Of a stretch of DNA of 64,000 bases, positions 50,701 through 62,700 are shown piece by piece. The stretch is from Tribonema minus (lineage: Eukaryota; Sar; Xanthophyceae; Tribonematales; Tribonemataceae): positions 682,001 through 746,000 of the forward strand of contig JAFCMP010000002.1 in the NCBI GenBank assembly GCA_017506865.1, in the 5' to 3' direction. Position 1 is the stretch's first letter. Each line of letters opens with the position of its first letter. The notes under the pieces are model-generated. The model worked only from the letters and a program-made list of their open reading frames with translations. It searched no databases and had not been told where the DNA came from. The translations under genes were made by a program, and so were the position numbers.

Positions 50701-53700
50701 CCCCCCCGCTCTGCCCATGTTGCCATAGTGCTGCTGAAGAGCACGAAAGCGCGGCCTCTGGAAGTACACCTTGCAGTATCACAAAGTTACTGGGAGTACT
50801 GGCGTGGTCATCACTTTTGAGGTTCAATGAGGTCGGGTCGGCTTCTTGCGTAGGACATGAAGTAGTCATCACCAACACTGAGGTTGATTTAGATTGAAAT
50901 ACTTCCAAATAACTGACTTCAAACTCTGTCTGTACCCCCGTTTCCCCTCTGCACCGTCTGCTCAGGTCATTATAGCACTACTGGAGGAACCGGCGGCCCA
51001 TACAGGCTTAATAGCCATGGGCAGCGACCTAGTGGATCTGTTCTCTAGCGCTGTGGCAGGGGAGAAGGACCCCAGGTGTCTGCTGGCAGTGCTCAGAGCT
51101 ACGGCGCTCATAGAGGTGAGGGAGAGCACTTCAAGTATGGTGTTTCTACGTCATACCAATGATCAAAAAGTGCTGCAAGGCCTAGGGTTGCAAAAAAGCG
51201 TATTTGAAGTTTATTTCGGAGTTCAAGTGCCCCTTTTGTGGCAGACTGTATGCTCGGAATTGAGCAGACTCACCGCATGCCCCACAAATACGCCCCTCAC
51301 ACAGCACAATATCATGTTGAAGTTTGCTCACGACGTATTCCTGGTTGCCAAATACGCCCCAAATACGCCGTATTTGTGTGGCCAAATACGTTTTTTTGCA
51401 ACCCTGCAGCAAAGCTCATAGCGATGAATTAGAGTACTTTGAGCGGTATTTCAAGTGTTTCGCTGCCCGTGCCTGCTGGCAGTGCTCAGAGCTACGGCGC
51501 TCATCGAGGTGAGTCAGAGAACTTCAACTATGGTGCTTCGGCGTCGTCTAATGTGTATGAACGCCTGAATGAGATGCCATACAATTGTCAGTGGGTTGGC
51601 ACGTATTCAACAGTGCTCAGCGTCTCATCCAGGTTGCCCAAGTTCATAGTGGCGCACTGCAGTGGCGTCCGATGACTAGTGGAAAGCAGAAGGCTACAGT
51701 CGGTCTCGTCACATCGCAGCCTCTGCGGCACCGCTTCTACCGTGTTGGCACAGGCTGGTTGCTGCTTCGATGGTGGCGAGCTGTGACCATACAAATGAGA
51801 GCAGTGAGGAGCGACAGCGCTCACATGAGTGCGTGACAAACACTGTAATGCCAGTGGGCTCCACGTCATTCAATGTTAGGGTCAGGGTCAGGGTTAGGGT
51901 CAAAGCTGCCGCTGGAAATGCCTTCTATGGCACCTTACACCAATGCCCTTGTTACGTGCCTCGAAGTATGAACATTCGGTATCAACAGCAGCGCTGAGCC
52001 ACACGCCTGCCGCATCTCACCCAACTCATGCAGGCGTTGCTGCCGCCTGAGACGGCGTCGTCGCACCTAACCCCAACCCTAACCCCTATGCCCCACCTCA
52101 AATTAGGGTATAAGATGTACAATCAGCGCTCAACCATGCCGCTGCCGCCTGCATTGGTGGCGTCGCACCTGACCCTAACCCTAACCCCAATCCCAATGCC
52201 CACCTTAGGATTACGCAACGCCCACCTTGCCCACGTTAGGTTAGGGTTAGACTGCAATTTAGGGTAGACATGCAATCAGCGCTCGACCATGCCATGCTGC
52301 ACCCCGCCCTTACCACAGACAGTGCTGCCGCCGCAGATGTGTGACGTCGGCCCTTGTCTTAGTGCCCAGCTCATTTTTTCAAGAAGCAGCAATCAGCCAT
52401 GCCATGCAATTTACCTCCTTTTGTGTAGTCGTCACTGCTGCTGAAGACTGTGGCATGCATTAAACTGTTGACTAGAGTCTCTGCATGCACGCAGCGGTTA
52501 TCCATGTTATGCTGCAACTTGATAGTCGTATACTTGTTGTTATCATGCGCCGCAGGCAGTGCTGCCCCCGGAGATGGTGGCGTCGGAGTCCGTATCGCGC
52601 ACGCTGTTCGACACTGTGGCGGTGTACTTTCCCATCACCTTCACGCCGCCCAAGAACAATCCGCACGGCATCACCACTGAGGTGAGCTCTTCTGATACAC
52701 TGAAGCGCGGGAGTGGCACAACAACTGATGGTAGACATCGAAGCGCGCGTGTGTTGCATACACGTCAACTGTGATGATGCTGTGAAATTACTTTTGCGTG
52801 CTGTAAAAGCATGTGTATACAGATCACCTTCACGCCGCCGATGAACAATCCGCACGGCATCACCACTGAGGTGAGTTGTCGTTTTTCAAAATCCTCTGAA
52901 GCATAAATACCGCACACTTCGAAGTATCAGTTGTGCTGTTACTGCAAAACATCTTTGCGTGCCATCCATTATTTTTGTTTGCTGCGCCAGCATCTTCACA
53001 TCGTGCCTAAAACATTGAAAAACTACTATGGCAGTGCTCAGCGCCATGCATCGCCCCGTCAACAAACACAGCAGCATCAGACAGCGTTGAATCACTGGGC
53101 AGCAAACAAGGCGCGTGGCACTGCTGCTCGGGAGAGCATGTTGAAGACCGTACTTCAAGTGTCTGGCCACGCACGCTGCGCGCGCACTGTCGTCGCTGCT
53201 GTGCGCCCGAGAGCACGCCTGCAATGAAACAACACTGCACCACTTTTTGAATACTTCGAAGTAGATTCACTATTGTTTTTGTGTGCGCAACCAGGCCTCC
53301 GCATTCGTGCGGAGCGTTAATGGGCGCGTCAACATCGCTCAGGCGATCCCGCCAGAGTTAGAGTTAGGGTCAGGATTAGGGTTAGGGGTGGGATTTGGCT
53401 TGAGGTTAGGGTTAGGGTTAGGGTGAGCCGCCAACCGCCCTGCTCTCCTGGCCCAGTCTCTCGTCCAGCCCCAACCCTAAGCCTTACCCTTACCCTGTAC
53501 CTCAACTCAATACATTGTAGGGCTAGGGTAAGGGTAAGGGGTTCAGGGTCACTTCATGTCATGCGCTGCAATGCCCTCACAAGTCACACCCCGTCGCTCG
53601 CCGCCGCAGCAACGTTCACTGCCCTCAATACACACAGTTTCGGGCGCAGCTCATTCTCTGCCCACACAAATTGAAGTACGTTACATCAAGCGCTTTGCTG

Positions 53701-56700
53701 AGACGCTGAACCACGATTCTCGCCCTCGCAGCAATTAAAGGCGGCGCTGCAGAGCGCCATGCGCGGTCACTCGGGTCCCCACTTCATGCCGCTGCTGCTG
53801 GGCAAGCTCGCGCGTACCAACAGCATACATACACAACCCAGTGTCTGACAAAATACCTACATGCCCTGTACCGGATGCCCGCCACTCACAACGCATACTG
53901 CCCTCAAGAAAACGCAGTCTCGCGCACTGCTTCCGCTCTGCAAGCTAAAGCGAAGCGTACCATCCACATATTCCAGTAATTGGAAGCGCTTACTTCAAGC
54001 TGTTTACTGAGACGCCGAACCCCAATTCCCGCCCCTGCAGCAATTGAAGGCAGCGCTGCAGAGCGCCATGTGCGGTCAGCCCGAACTCGTGCCCTGCACC
54101 AATCAACACTATTACACCTTCACAATGTACCTGCACACCCCTCTGATCTGATCTTTGCTGTGCTGAACACCAGACTCAAGCATACTACCGCCCTATACTC
54201 ACAGTACTTCTCTGCACGCAATGCCCTGAGAAGCCTCACCCCGTTTCTCGCTCTTACAGCAATTGAAGGCGGCGCCGTAGAGGGCTATGTGCGGTCACCC
54301 GGGCTTGTCCCTCACTTCCCCGCCGCATGTTCAACATTAAAGTCAATCGTGGTATTTTGGCGGCTTTACTGAGAACCGCTTTCTCAATGTCACGCCAACC
54401 CCGATTCTCGCCCCTACAGCAATCAAAGGCGGCGCTGCAGAGCGCCATGTGAGGTCACCCTGGGCTCGTCCCCTGCACTACTCACTATCAACAAACCTTC
54501 GCAATGTACCATGCACATCCCTCTGACCTGACCTTTGCTGTGCTGATCACCAGGCTCAAGCGTACCATGGCCCTGGTTGTTGAGACATGCCTCCAAGTAC
54601 CGCACTGCACGCAATGTCCTGAGAAGCCGCCCGTTTCTCGCCCTTACAGCAATTAAAGGCGGCGCTGCAGAGCGCCATGTGCGGTCACCCCGGGCTCGCC
54701 CCCCCCCCCTTACTTCATGCCGTGTACCCCGCCGCATGTTCAACACTGAAGTTGATCATGATGCTTTGGGGGGCGTTACACTGACCCACATTATCAATTT
54801 CACACCAACCTCATCTCTCGCAGCAATTGAAGGCGGCGCTGCAGAGCGCCATGTGCGGTCACCCCGGACTCGTCCCTCACTTCAAGCCGTACCACCCACG
54901 TGATTGACTTCATCACCGCTGGTGTTGTGGCTACAGTCCGCACAACTGCCCGCTGCTGTCGTGTGTGTTCGACATTTAAGTTTAATATGATACGCTGGGG
55001 TCATGACATTGGCCCGCGTTCTCAGTGTCCCACCAACCCCGCTTCTCGTCGTTACAGCAATTAAAGGCGGCGCTGCAGAGCGCCATGTGCGGTCACCCCG
55101 GGCTTGTCCCTCACTTCATGCCGCTTCTGCTGGACAAGCTCAGCTCAAGCGCGCGGACCAACAAAGAGGCGTCTATGGAGGCCATTGCGGGAGCAGTGGA
55201 CGCTTTGGGCGTGCCCCCGCTGGCAGTGCACCTGCGGTTACTTTCGGAGGTGCGACATACATGATGCTACACCGGTAGCACTTTGAGTGCCGAGTAAACA
55301 TGTGCTTTATTCTGTACTTGTGAGAGCTTGGATGAAGCGCGCAGACCAACAAGGAGGCGGCCATGGAGGCCATCGCTGGGGCAATAGATGCCTTGGGCGT
55401 GCCCCCGCTGGCAGTTCACCTGCGGTTACTTTCGGAGGTGCGACATACATGATGCTACACCGGTAGCACTTTGAGTGCCGAGTAAACATATGCTTCTGTA
55501 CTTGTGAGAGCTTGGATGAAGCGCGCAGACCAACAAGGAGGCGGCCATGGAGGCCATCGCTGGGGCAATAGATGCCTTGGGCGTGCGCCCGCTGGCAGTT
55601 CACCTGCGGTTACTTTCGGAGGTGCGACATACATGATGCCACACCAGTGGCACCATGAGTGCTGAGTATAAATGTACTTTATTCTGTGCTTGTAAGAGCT
55701 TGGATCAAGCACGCGGACCAACAAGGAGGCGGCCATGGACGCTATTGGGGGGGCAGTAGATGCCCTGGGTTTACCGCCGCTGGCGGGTCACCTTCGGTGA
55801 CGTTCAGAGGTGCGACGCGACCTGTTATCCTATACGTGATGCTACTATCACATCGCACCAGTAGCACTATGAGTTTTATACTACTTCAACTTGATTGTAC
55901 TGTAAGCGCATGGCTCTGGAGCACGGACCAGCTTAGGGTTAATGCTAGGGTAATAAGGCGCAAGTACACACGTACGGGACACCACAAGCTTACTTGCAGA
56001 AGTGCTACACTCTTAAATAAGCTCAGCCTCCCAAGCGCAAGAGAACATGGCCACTGCGGGGGCAATAGAGGCCCTTCGGGATATCTGCGCTCACATTCTT
56101 CAGGTGCGCCGCCACCTGACTGTTTGAAGTACTTTACAGTAGCAGCATACTTCCTGAAGTACATGTTGAAGTAAGTGTCAGTAAGTGTACTCTCAGTACT
56201 GTTGTGCTTGTCAGGAAAGTTGGGAATCATTGACTGCAGAGAGATGACGAGTATGCAGTGAAAAACCTGCTCACGGGGGCCGCGCTAGACCTGACCCTAA
56301 CCCTAACCCTAAACCCATGCTCCATGCCCTGGGTTCGAGTAGTGTCCTGCAGTCTGCATGCATGCTCCTTGATCGGTTACAATACTGCATGACGCAACCG
56401 CAGAGCACAGCTGTTATACACCACCCTCGAAAAACCCAGGCAAGCACAAAATGACTGATCATCATCGAAGTACAAGCCTACATTGGGGTCCGCACGAAGC
56501 TTCATTTACTTTAAGTATTCAGATTTGCTATGGCACCGACCGACGCGTGTGCAACTGCTGCTCGCGACCGCAGGCCCTGCAGGAGGAGGTCGTGCTGAGC
56601 GCTGACACAGAAGCCGCAGACAAGGCGCTGCTGTGCATCGGCAGGGTGGCTTGCGCTGTGGCCAGGCAAGTGTTGAGCCTAACCTTACCTTTTTACCTTT

Positions 56701-59700
56701 CTACTTTGGGGGGTCACATAAGGGTTCGTTGCTTTATGGCAACAGAGGCCGCAGACAAGGCGCTGCTGTGCATCAGCAGGCTGGCTTGCGCTGTGGCTAG
56801 GCAAGTGCTCACATAGGGGTAACAAGAAGGATTTGATGTTTCACTGGCAGTCGCCAGGCAAGTGTGGATCCTAACCTTACTTTGGGGTCACAACAAGGGT
56901 TTGAGGGGTTATCGGCAGTGGTCAGGCAAGTGTAAACAAGGCGCTGCTGTGCATTGGCAGGGTGGCACCGGCAGTGGCCAGGCAAGTGCTGAGCCTAACC
57001 CTACAGGTCACATTGATAATTAGGGTTGGGTTATAGGTTTGGGGTGAGGCTGGATCTTACCGTCACTCCACGGTTCGGGCCAAGGTTTGATGCTATTTCC
57101 AGGGTGGCGCGCGCAGTGGCCAGGCAAGTGCTGCGCCTAACGTTAGGGGTCATGATCAAGGTTTAATGAAATCCATACTTTGAAGTGTTTAGGCGCTGCT
57201 GTGCATCGGCAGGGTGGCTTGCGCAGTGGCCAGGCAAGTGCCGAGCCCAACGTGAGGGGTCGCAATCAAGTTTTATGAATTTTTATAATAGATTTAGGGT
57301 TGTTGGGGTATGAATTTTGAGTGAGGGGCTGGATTTGAATGCGAATTCAGAGTTCGGGCTACATAGGGTGTAGTACTACTAATTCAGGGTGGCATTGGCA
57401 GGGTAACATCAACAATGGCCAGGCACGTGCTGAGCCTGGCTTCAAGGGTTACATCAGGGTTGAATGAATTTCATGATCAAGGTTAGGTCATAGGTCTCGG
57501 GTCAGGGTTGGAGTTTGATGCTGATCCACGTTTGGGGCGAGGGTGTAATGCCAATCCGGAGTCGGGCTAGTGTTGATGCACCACTAGATATTGCCACCAT
57601 TCCAAGTGCCACAGCAAGCACCATCATCAAGAACCTGACTGTCTGCGTTGTTGAATGTTCTGCGTGATTCGAGCTGACCCTAACCATACACTCTCAACGA
57701 TGCACGCTGAGCTATGCCCATTTTTGCTTCAACTGGGGCTCAGCCAAGTGCTAGTGCAGCAAGGTCGATGCCGACGCCGCTGCGGCTGAAGCTCTATATA
57801 AGTAGTAGGCACTGCGCACAAGGCTGCAACGCGGACACGCAGCACAGTCAGGAAAGCGGCTTGCGCTGATCGCACCGCCGCGCGCGATGCCGAAGACTAG
57901 GTGAAATTTGAGCATGTTACTTCCGCAAACTTCAACGCGCTGCCAGCCCTCGTGATGAGTTTGCGACCGAGGCTGCCAGCGAGTGTCTCCCGCTCGCCTC
58001 GCCCATCGTCACGACGGCGGCTACTCGCTCTTGCAGTCGTGGGTTCAGCGGAAACCCTAAGCCGAGGCGGGTGCAGCGCGGCAGCAGGACGCCCGCCGCT
58101 GCCCTAACCCTAACCCTAACCCTAATCGAACACAGTCGCTGGCTGCCGTCACGTGCGCCGACCTTGCGCTCGAGGCAAATACGGCAGTTTCATCTGCCTC
58201 GCTCGGAGGCGAGCGCGTGCGTGCAACTGCTGCCGGCGGCCGCGTTCAATGTACATAAGGGCGGCAGCGCGCCCCCTGCTGCGCTGTACCCGCCTCGCTT
58301 TTGGATTGCCGCTGCATCCAAGACTGTGAGACTCAGCACTGCGCTGGCGAATGGCGCGGGGGGGGTGAGGGGGAGTCACTCGATGGCAGCCTCGGCCGCG
58401 GACTCATTACGAGGGCTGGCGGATGCGTTGAATCTGAAGTTATGTGCAGCAAAACTTCAACTTACACCCTGTCCTCAGCATCGCGGTTGACGGTGCGATC
58501 AGCACGAAGTGCTTCTTTGGCTGTTTTACGCAGCCCGCGTTTCAGCCCTGCAAGCAGTGCGTACTACATAGTCTACTCTCTCTCTATATAAGGGCTGGCG
58601 GTCGTTTTAAGGTTCGCGAAGGCAAGGCGTTGAAACCCCACGCTGTCCTGAGCAGCGCGCTCGGCAGTGCTCGGCAGTGCGGTTCCTTATTATTTCGCCA
58701 ATAACATGACTGGTTTTTGTGGATACATACATCTAGCCATCCCTTGTCACCTGGAGCTCTACGATCTTTTGATTCGTTTTCATTTATCACAGCCATGCGA
58801 CTGCCGTCGGCTGCGGCGGCGCTGATGACCCCGACTGGCACATTGAAACTTGTATTGAGGACTCTTTAGAGGTACTAAATTCGTGTTTCGCTGATAGCAT
58901 CTCTGCATTGTGGCCTTGTGTGTCACAGGCATGCGACTGCTGCTGGTCGCGCCGGTGCGGATGACCCTGACTGGCAGGCCTTTGGCGGCCAGCTGCTGGC
59001 GGGCTGCGCCAAGGATGCAGGTATGTATGTGTATACTTCAAGTATGTACTTCAAGTAAGTAATGGAAGAGCGCGTCCCAGCAGTGCGCTAAGGTGCAGAG
59101 AGCAGGCATGTGATTATGCATATTTGAAGCACGTCGCAGCTCTGTGCCAGATCTGTGTAATGTATGATGAGCACGGGTGAGCCATGAGAACAACAGCTGA
59201 AGCTGAAGTTTGAACTCAACTCCTAGTGAAGGTTGGCATTGAAGTTTGAAATATCTCAGGGCGATGTTGGGACAGGTCACTGCAGTAACCTAACGCTGAG
59301 ACCACTGAAACCACTGTGAGAAAGTAAGGGCAGCGATTGGCCCGCATGGGACACAGGAGTGTACTGCGGAACCTGCAATCGAACCTTTCACACACTTGGC
59401 AGCACAGCTCTGTGCAGTTGTGGTGGTGGTAAAGTGCAAGCGCTCGGCCTTGAAAGGCCCAAGCACTGTATAGAAAGCTGCCTTATTTTTGAAAGAAAGC
59501 CATCGAAGGGATACTCTGCTGTAGTGCTTCTGTACTGCTTGTAAACATTCACGCAGTTCGGAGTGTAATGAAGCGTACCGCTACTGTACTGCTTCTGTAC
59601 TGCAGGCGTCGGCGCCGACACCATGCTAGGGCGCGCACAGGCCCGCGTGCTCGCGACAGTCGCCGCCTCCAGCGCACTCGGCCACAGCGAAGCCCTGCGC

Positions 59701-62700
59701 CAGGCCCTGCCGTCACTGCTCACCGCCGCGGCAGCAGCAGCAGCAGCAGCAGCGCAGCCGCCGCCGCCGCCGGTGCTGCCCGCTAGCGCAGCGGCGGCGG
59801 CGGCAGCAGCGGCGGATGCGAGCCCAGCGTCACCACTGCCGCCGCCGCCACTAGCGGCAGAAACAGCGGCGGCGGCACCAGCAGAGACGGTGGCGGCAGC
59901 GGCAGCAGCGGAGGCGCCGGGCGGCGCAGCGGCGGCGGCGGCGGCAGCGGAGGCGGCGGAGGCAGCACTGGAAGCGGTGCGCCTGCTGGTGGAGGCAGCG
60001 GATCCGAAGGCGGATGCTCAGCAGACGCTGGCGCCGTACGCTGAGCAGGTGCGTGGCAAGGGTTATGATTAGGGTTAGCACTAGGGATGAAGGTGTAGAT
60101 CACACAGGCGAATGCATGCACCCACACAGTGTCAGGTTGATCGCTCAGGGTTAGGTTTAGGGGAGGGTCAGGGGTAGGGTTAGGGTCAGGGTTGGGATGA
60201 AGGCAGGTTGAGCGCTGCAAGCGACGTGCATGCTGCGCAGGCGCTGCTGCTGCGCGGCTCAGCGACAAGCGTTCATAATGACTCAATGTTCACGATGAGT
60301 CACACCGCTCAATTACCTGAAGCTTGAGTCAAGCGATGTGACCTGAAGTCAGCTGCGGAACGGTGAAATCTGCTGTCGTCATTGCTGAAGAACTTCAACT
60401 TGAAGTTAAAGCAGCTCTGTGCATGCATTTCAGCCATCATGTGACAGCATGAGCTCCAAGTCCAACGCCTCGTGCCATCACCAGCGCAACTTCAACTCTG
60501 AGCACCGCGTGCACCCGCCTTTCCCCCCCTTCCCCTCCCCCCCGCCCCCCCCCCCTGCAGTTATACGACACCTTCACACGCGCCATCAGTGCTCAACAGC
60601 ACAACCAGCCACCAGCCAGCGAAACCGCAGCGTGCACCGCTCTCGGAGGCCTCGCCGCACTGCTATCACGGCCGGCGACCCCCATTCTATCGCCCTCCGC
60701 GATCGACGCGGCTGTGCAACTGCTGAGCACTGTGCTAATGGGGGCCCTTTTAGGGGATCAGACGGGGCCAGAGGGGGACCCCCTTGATGCCGGGCTGCGG
60801 GCGCGCGCCGCGTTGGATGGGCTGAAGCGCATCGGCGCGCACGGCAGCGCTTTGGCGGAAGTTGTGCAGCGGGTGAATTGAACTTGAAGTTTGAGAGGTC
60901 CCGCCCGCCCGTCTGTGCAGTGTTGTGCTTCAAGTTGTTGCGTTTCTACGTGTTTCAGAGGTGTGGAAGCCAGAAACTAGGATGTCTTAGGGTGCTGTGC
61001 TTGGTGTTTTTGTGCCGCGCTGGATGGTCGGAAGCGCTTCGGCGCGCATGGCAGCGCTCTGGCGCGGAAGTTGTGCAGCGGGTGAGCGTCCTACTTGAAG
61101 CTCAAAAATTCGCCCAAGTCCCACTTCCTGTGTAGTGCTGCGGCAACTCTTCGAGATTGTCATTCTGCCCTAGCCTATGGCAGTTTGCTTTGCTGGGTGT
61201 CCTGCTCTGATAACGAACACCCAACTGCTTCCTTCTTGCTCAAGTTGCCCGCTACCTGTGCAAGTGAGCCACTGAAGGCTCTGATCGCCGCCGTTGGCGG
61301 GATTACGTTGCAGTCGGTTTTGTGCCCTAACCCTAATCCTAACCCCTAAACCCTAACCATAACCCTAACCCGCGCACTTAGGCGCCGCATGGCATAACCC
61401 TAACCCTATTACCCTAATCCTAACAGTAACCCAGCGCACGAAGTGTAGTTTGTTCAACGCCTGCGACATGTGCCTAGAGGACAGTCAAGGTTAGGGCCAC
61501 TTAGGGCAACAATTAGAATTAGGGCTAGGGTATGGGTTACTGTTAGGGTTAGGGTTAGTATGCATGCCCACGTAGCCGTGTCAACATGCCAGCCTTCACA
61601 GGGTCTCACTGTCCACATCCCCCCCTTTGCCACAGCGCCTTCGGACTGCACTTGCAGCAACGGGGCAAGAACAAAGCACGTCTCTTTCGAATTGCAGTGC
61701 TTTACAGTGTGTCGCTCCCCTCCACTCCTACACTTGACCTAACCCCCCCCCTTTGCCACAGCGCCTTCCGAACTGCACTTGCAGCAACGGGGCAAGAACA
61801 AAGCACGTCTCTTTCGAATTGCAGTGCTTTACAGTGTGTCGCTCCCCTCCACTCCTGCTCTTGACCTAACCCTAACCCTTACCCTTACACCCGCATGCAT
61901 TGTCGCAGGTGACGGTGGCGGCACTCGGCGATAGCATCAGAGACGGCGCAAGCGATGCGATGAGCGCTGCTGCAGCCGCCATGCCGCGCCTGCTGCAAGC
62001 GGCAAAGGAGCTCTGCACGCGCGTCCCGGCGCTGCTGCCGCCCACGCTGCAGCTCCTGCACGCGTCGCTGCTGCAGCGGCGCGCCGCCGCCGCCGCTGCC
62101 GCCGCCGCTGTTGCTGCAGCTGGCAGCGACGGCAGCGGCGGCGGCGACGGCAGCGCGCCTTGCGATGTGCAATTGATCAGTGGTGCCGCTGCGGATAGCA
62201 TTCTCGGCGCTTTTGCTGACCTGCTTGCTGCCGCGGCAAAGCTGCCCACTGATGCCATCACCGCCGGCTGCGGCGGCGGCGGCGGCGGCGGCGGTGACGC
62301 TGCAGCCATTCTGCAGCAATTCGCAGACGGCGCGTCGCTGCCGCCGCTGCTGCGCGCCGCCGCCGCCGCTGCTGCCGCTGATGACACCAGCGTGAGCGCC
62401 GCCGTCGCCGCTGCCGTGGCGCGCATCACGCGCACGTGGGCACGCTATCTGCCTGCTGACCGCAGCTGCGCGCTTCTTGAGGCAATTGTTAGCGCATTTG
62501 TCCGCGGAGAGCTGCCGCCGCCGCTGCTGCCGGCGCTGGCGGCAGCGCTGGAGGCGGCGCCGCCAGATGCGCCAGCGCTCAGCGCGCCGCTGCTGCTGCA
62601 GGAGGCTCTGCCGTTGATGCTCTCGACTGCAGCTGGCAGCGGCAGCAGCAGCGGCGGCGGCGCCGAGGCTGGACGCAGCGCCGCTGCTGCCGCTGCTGCC

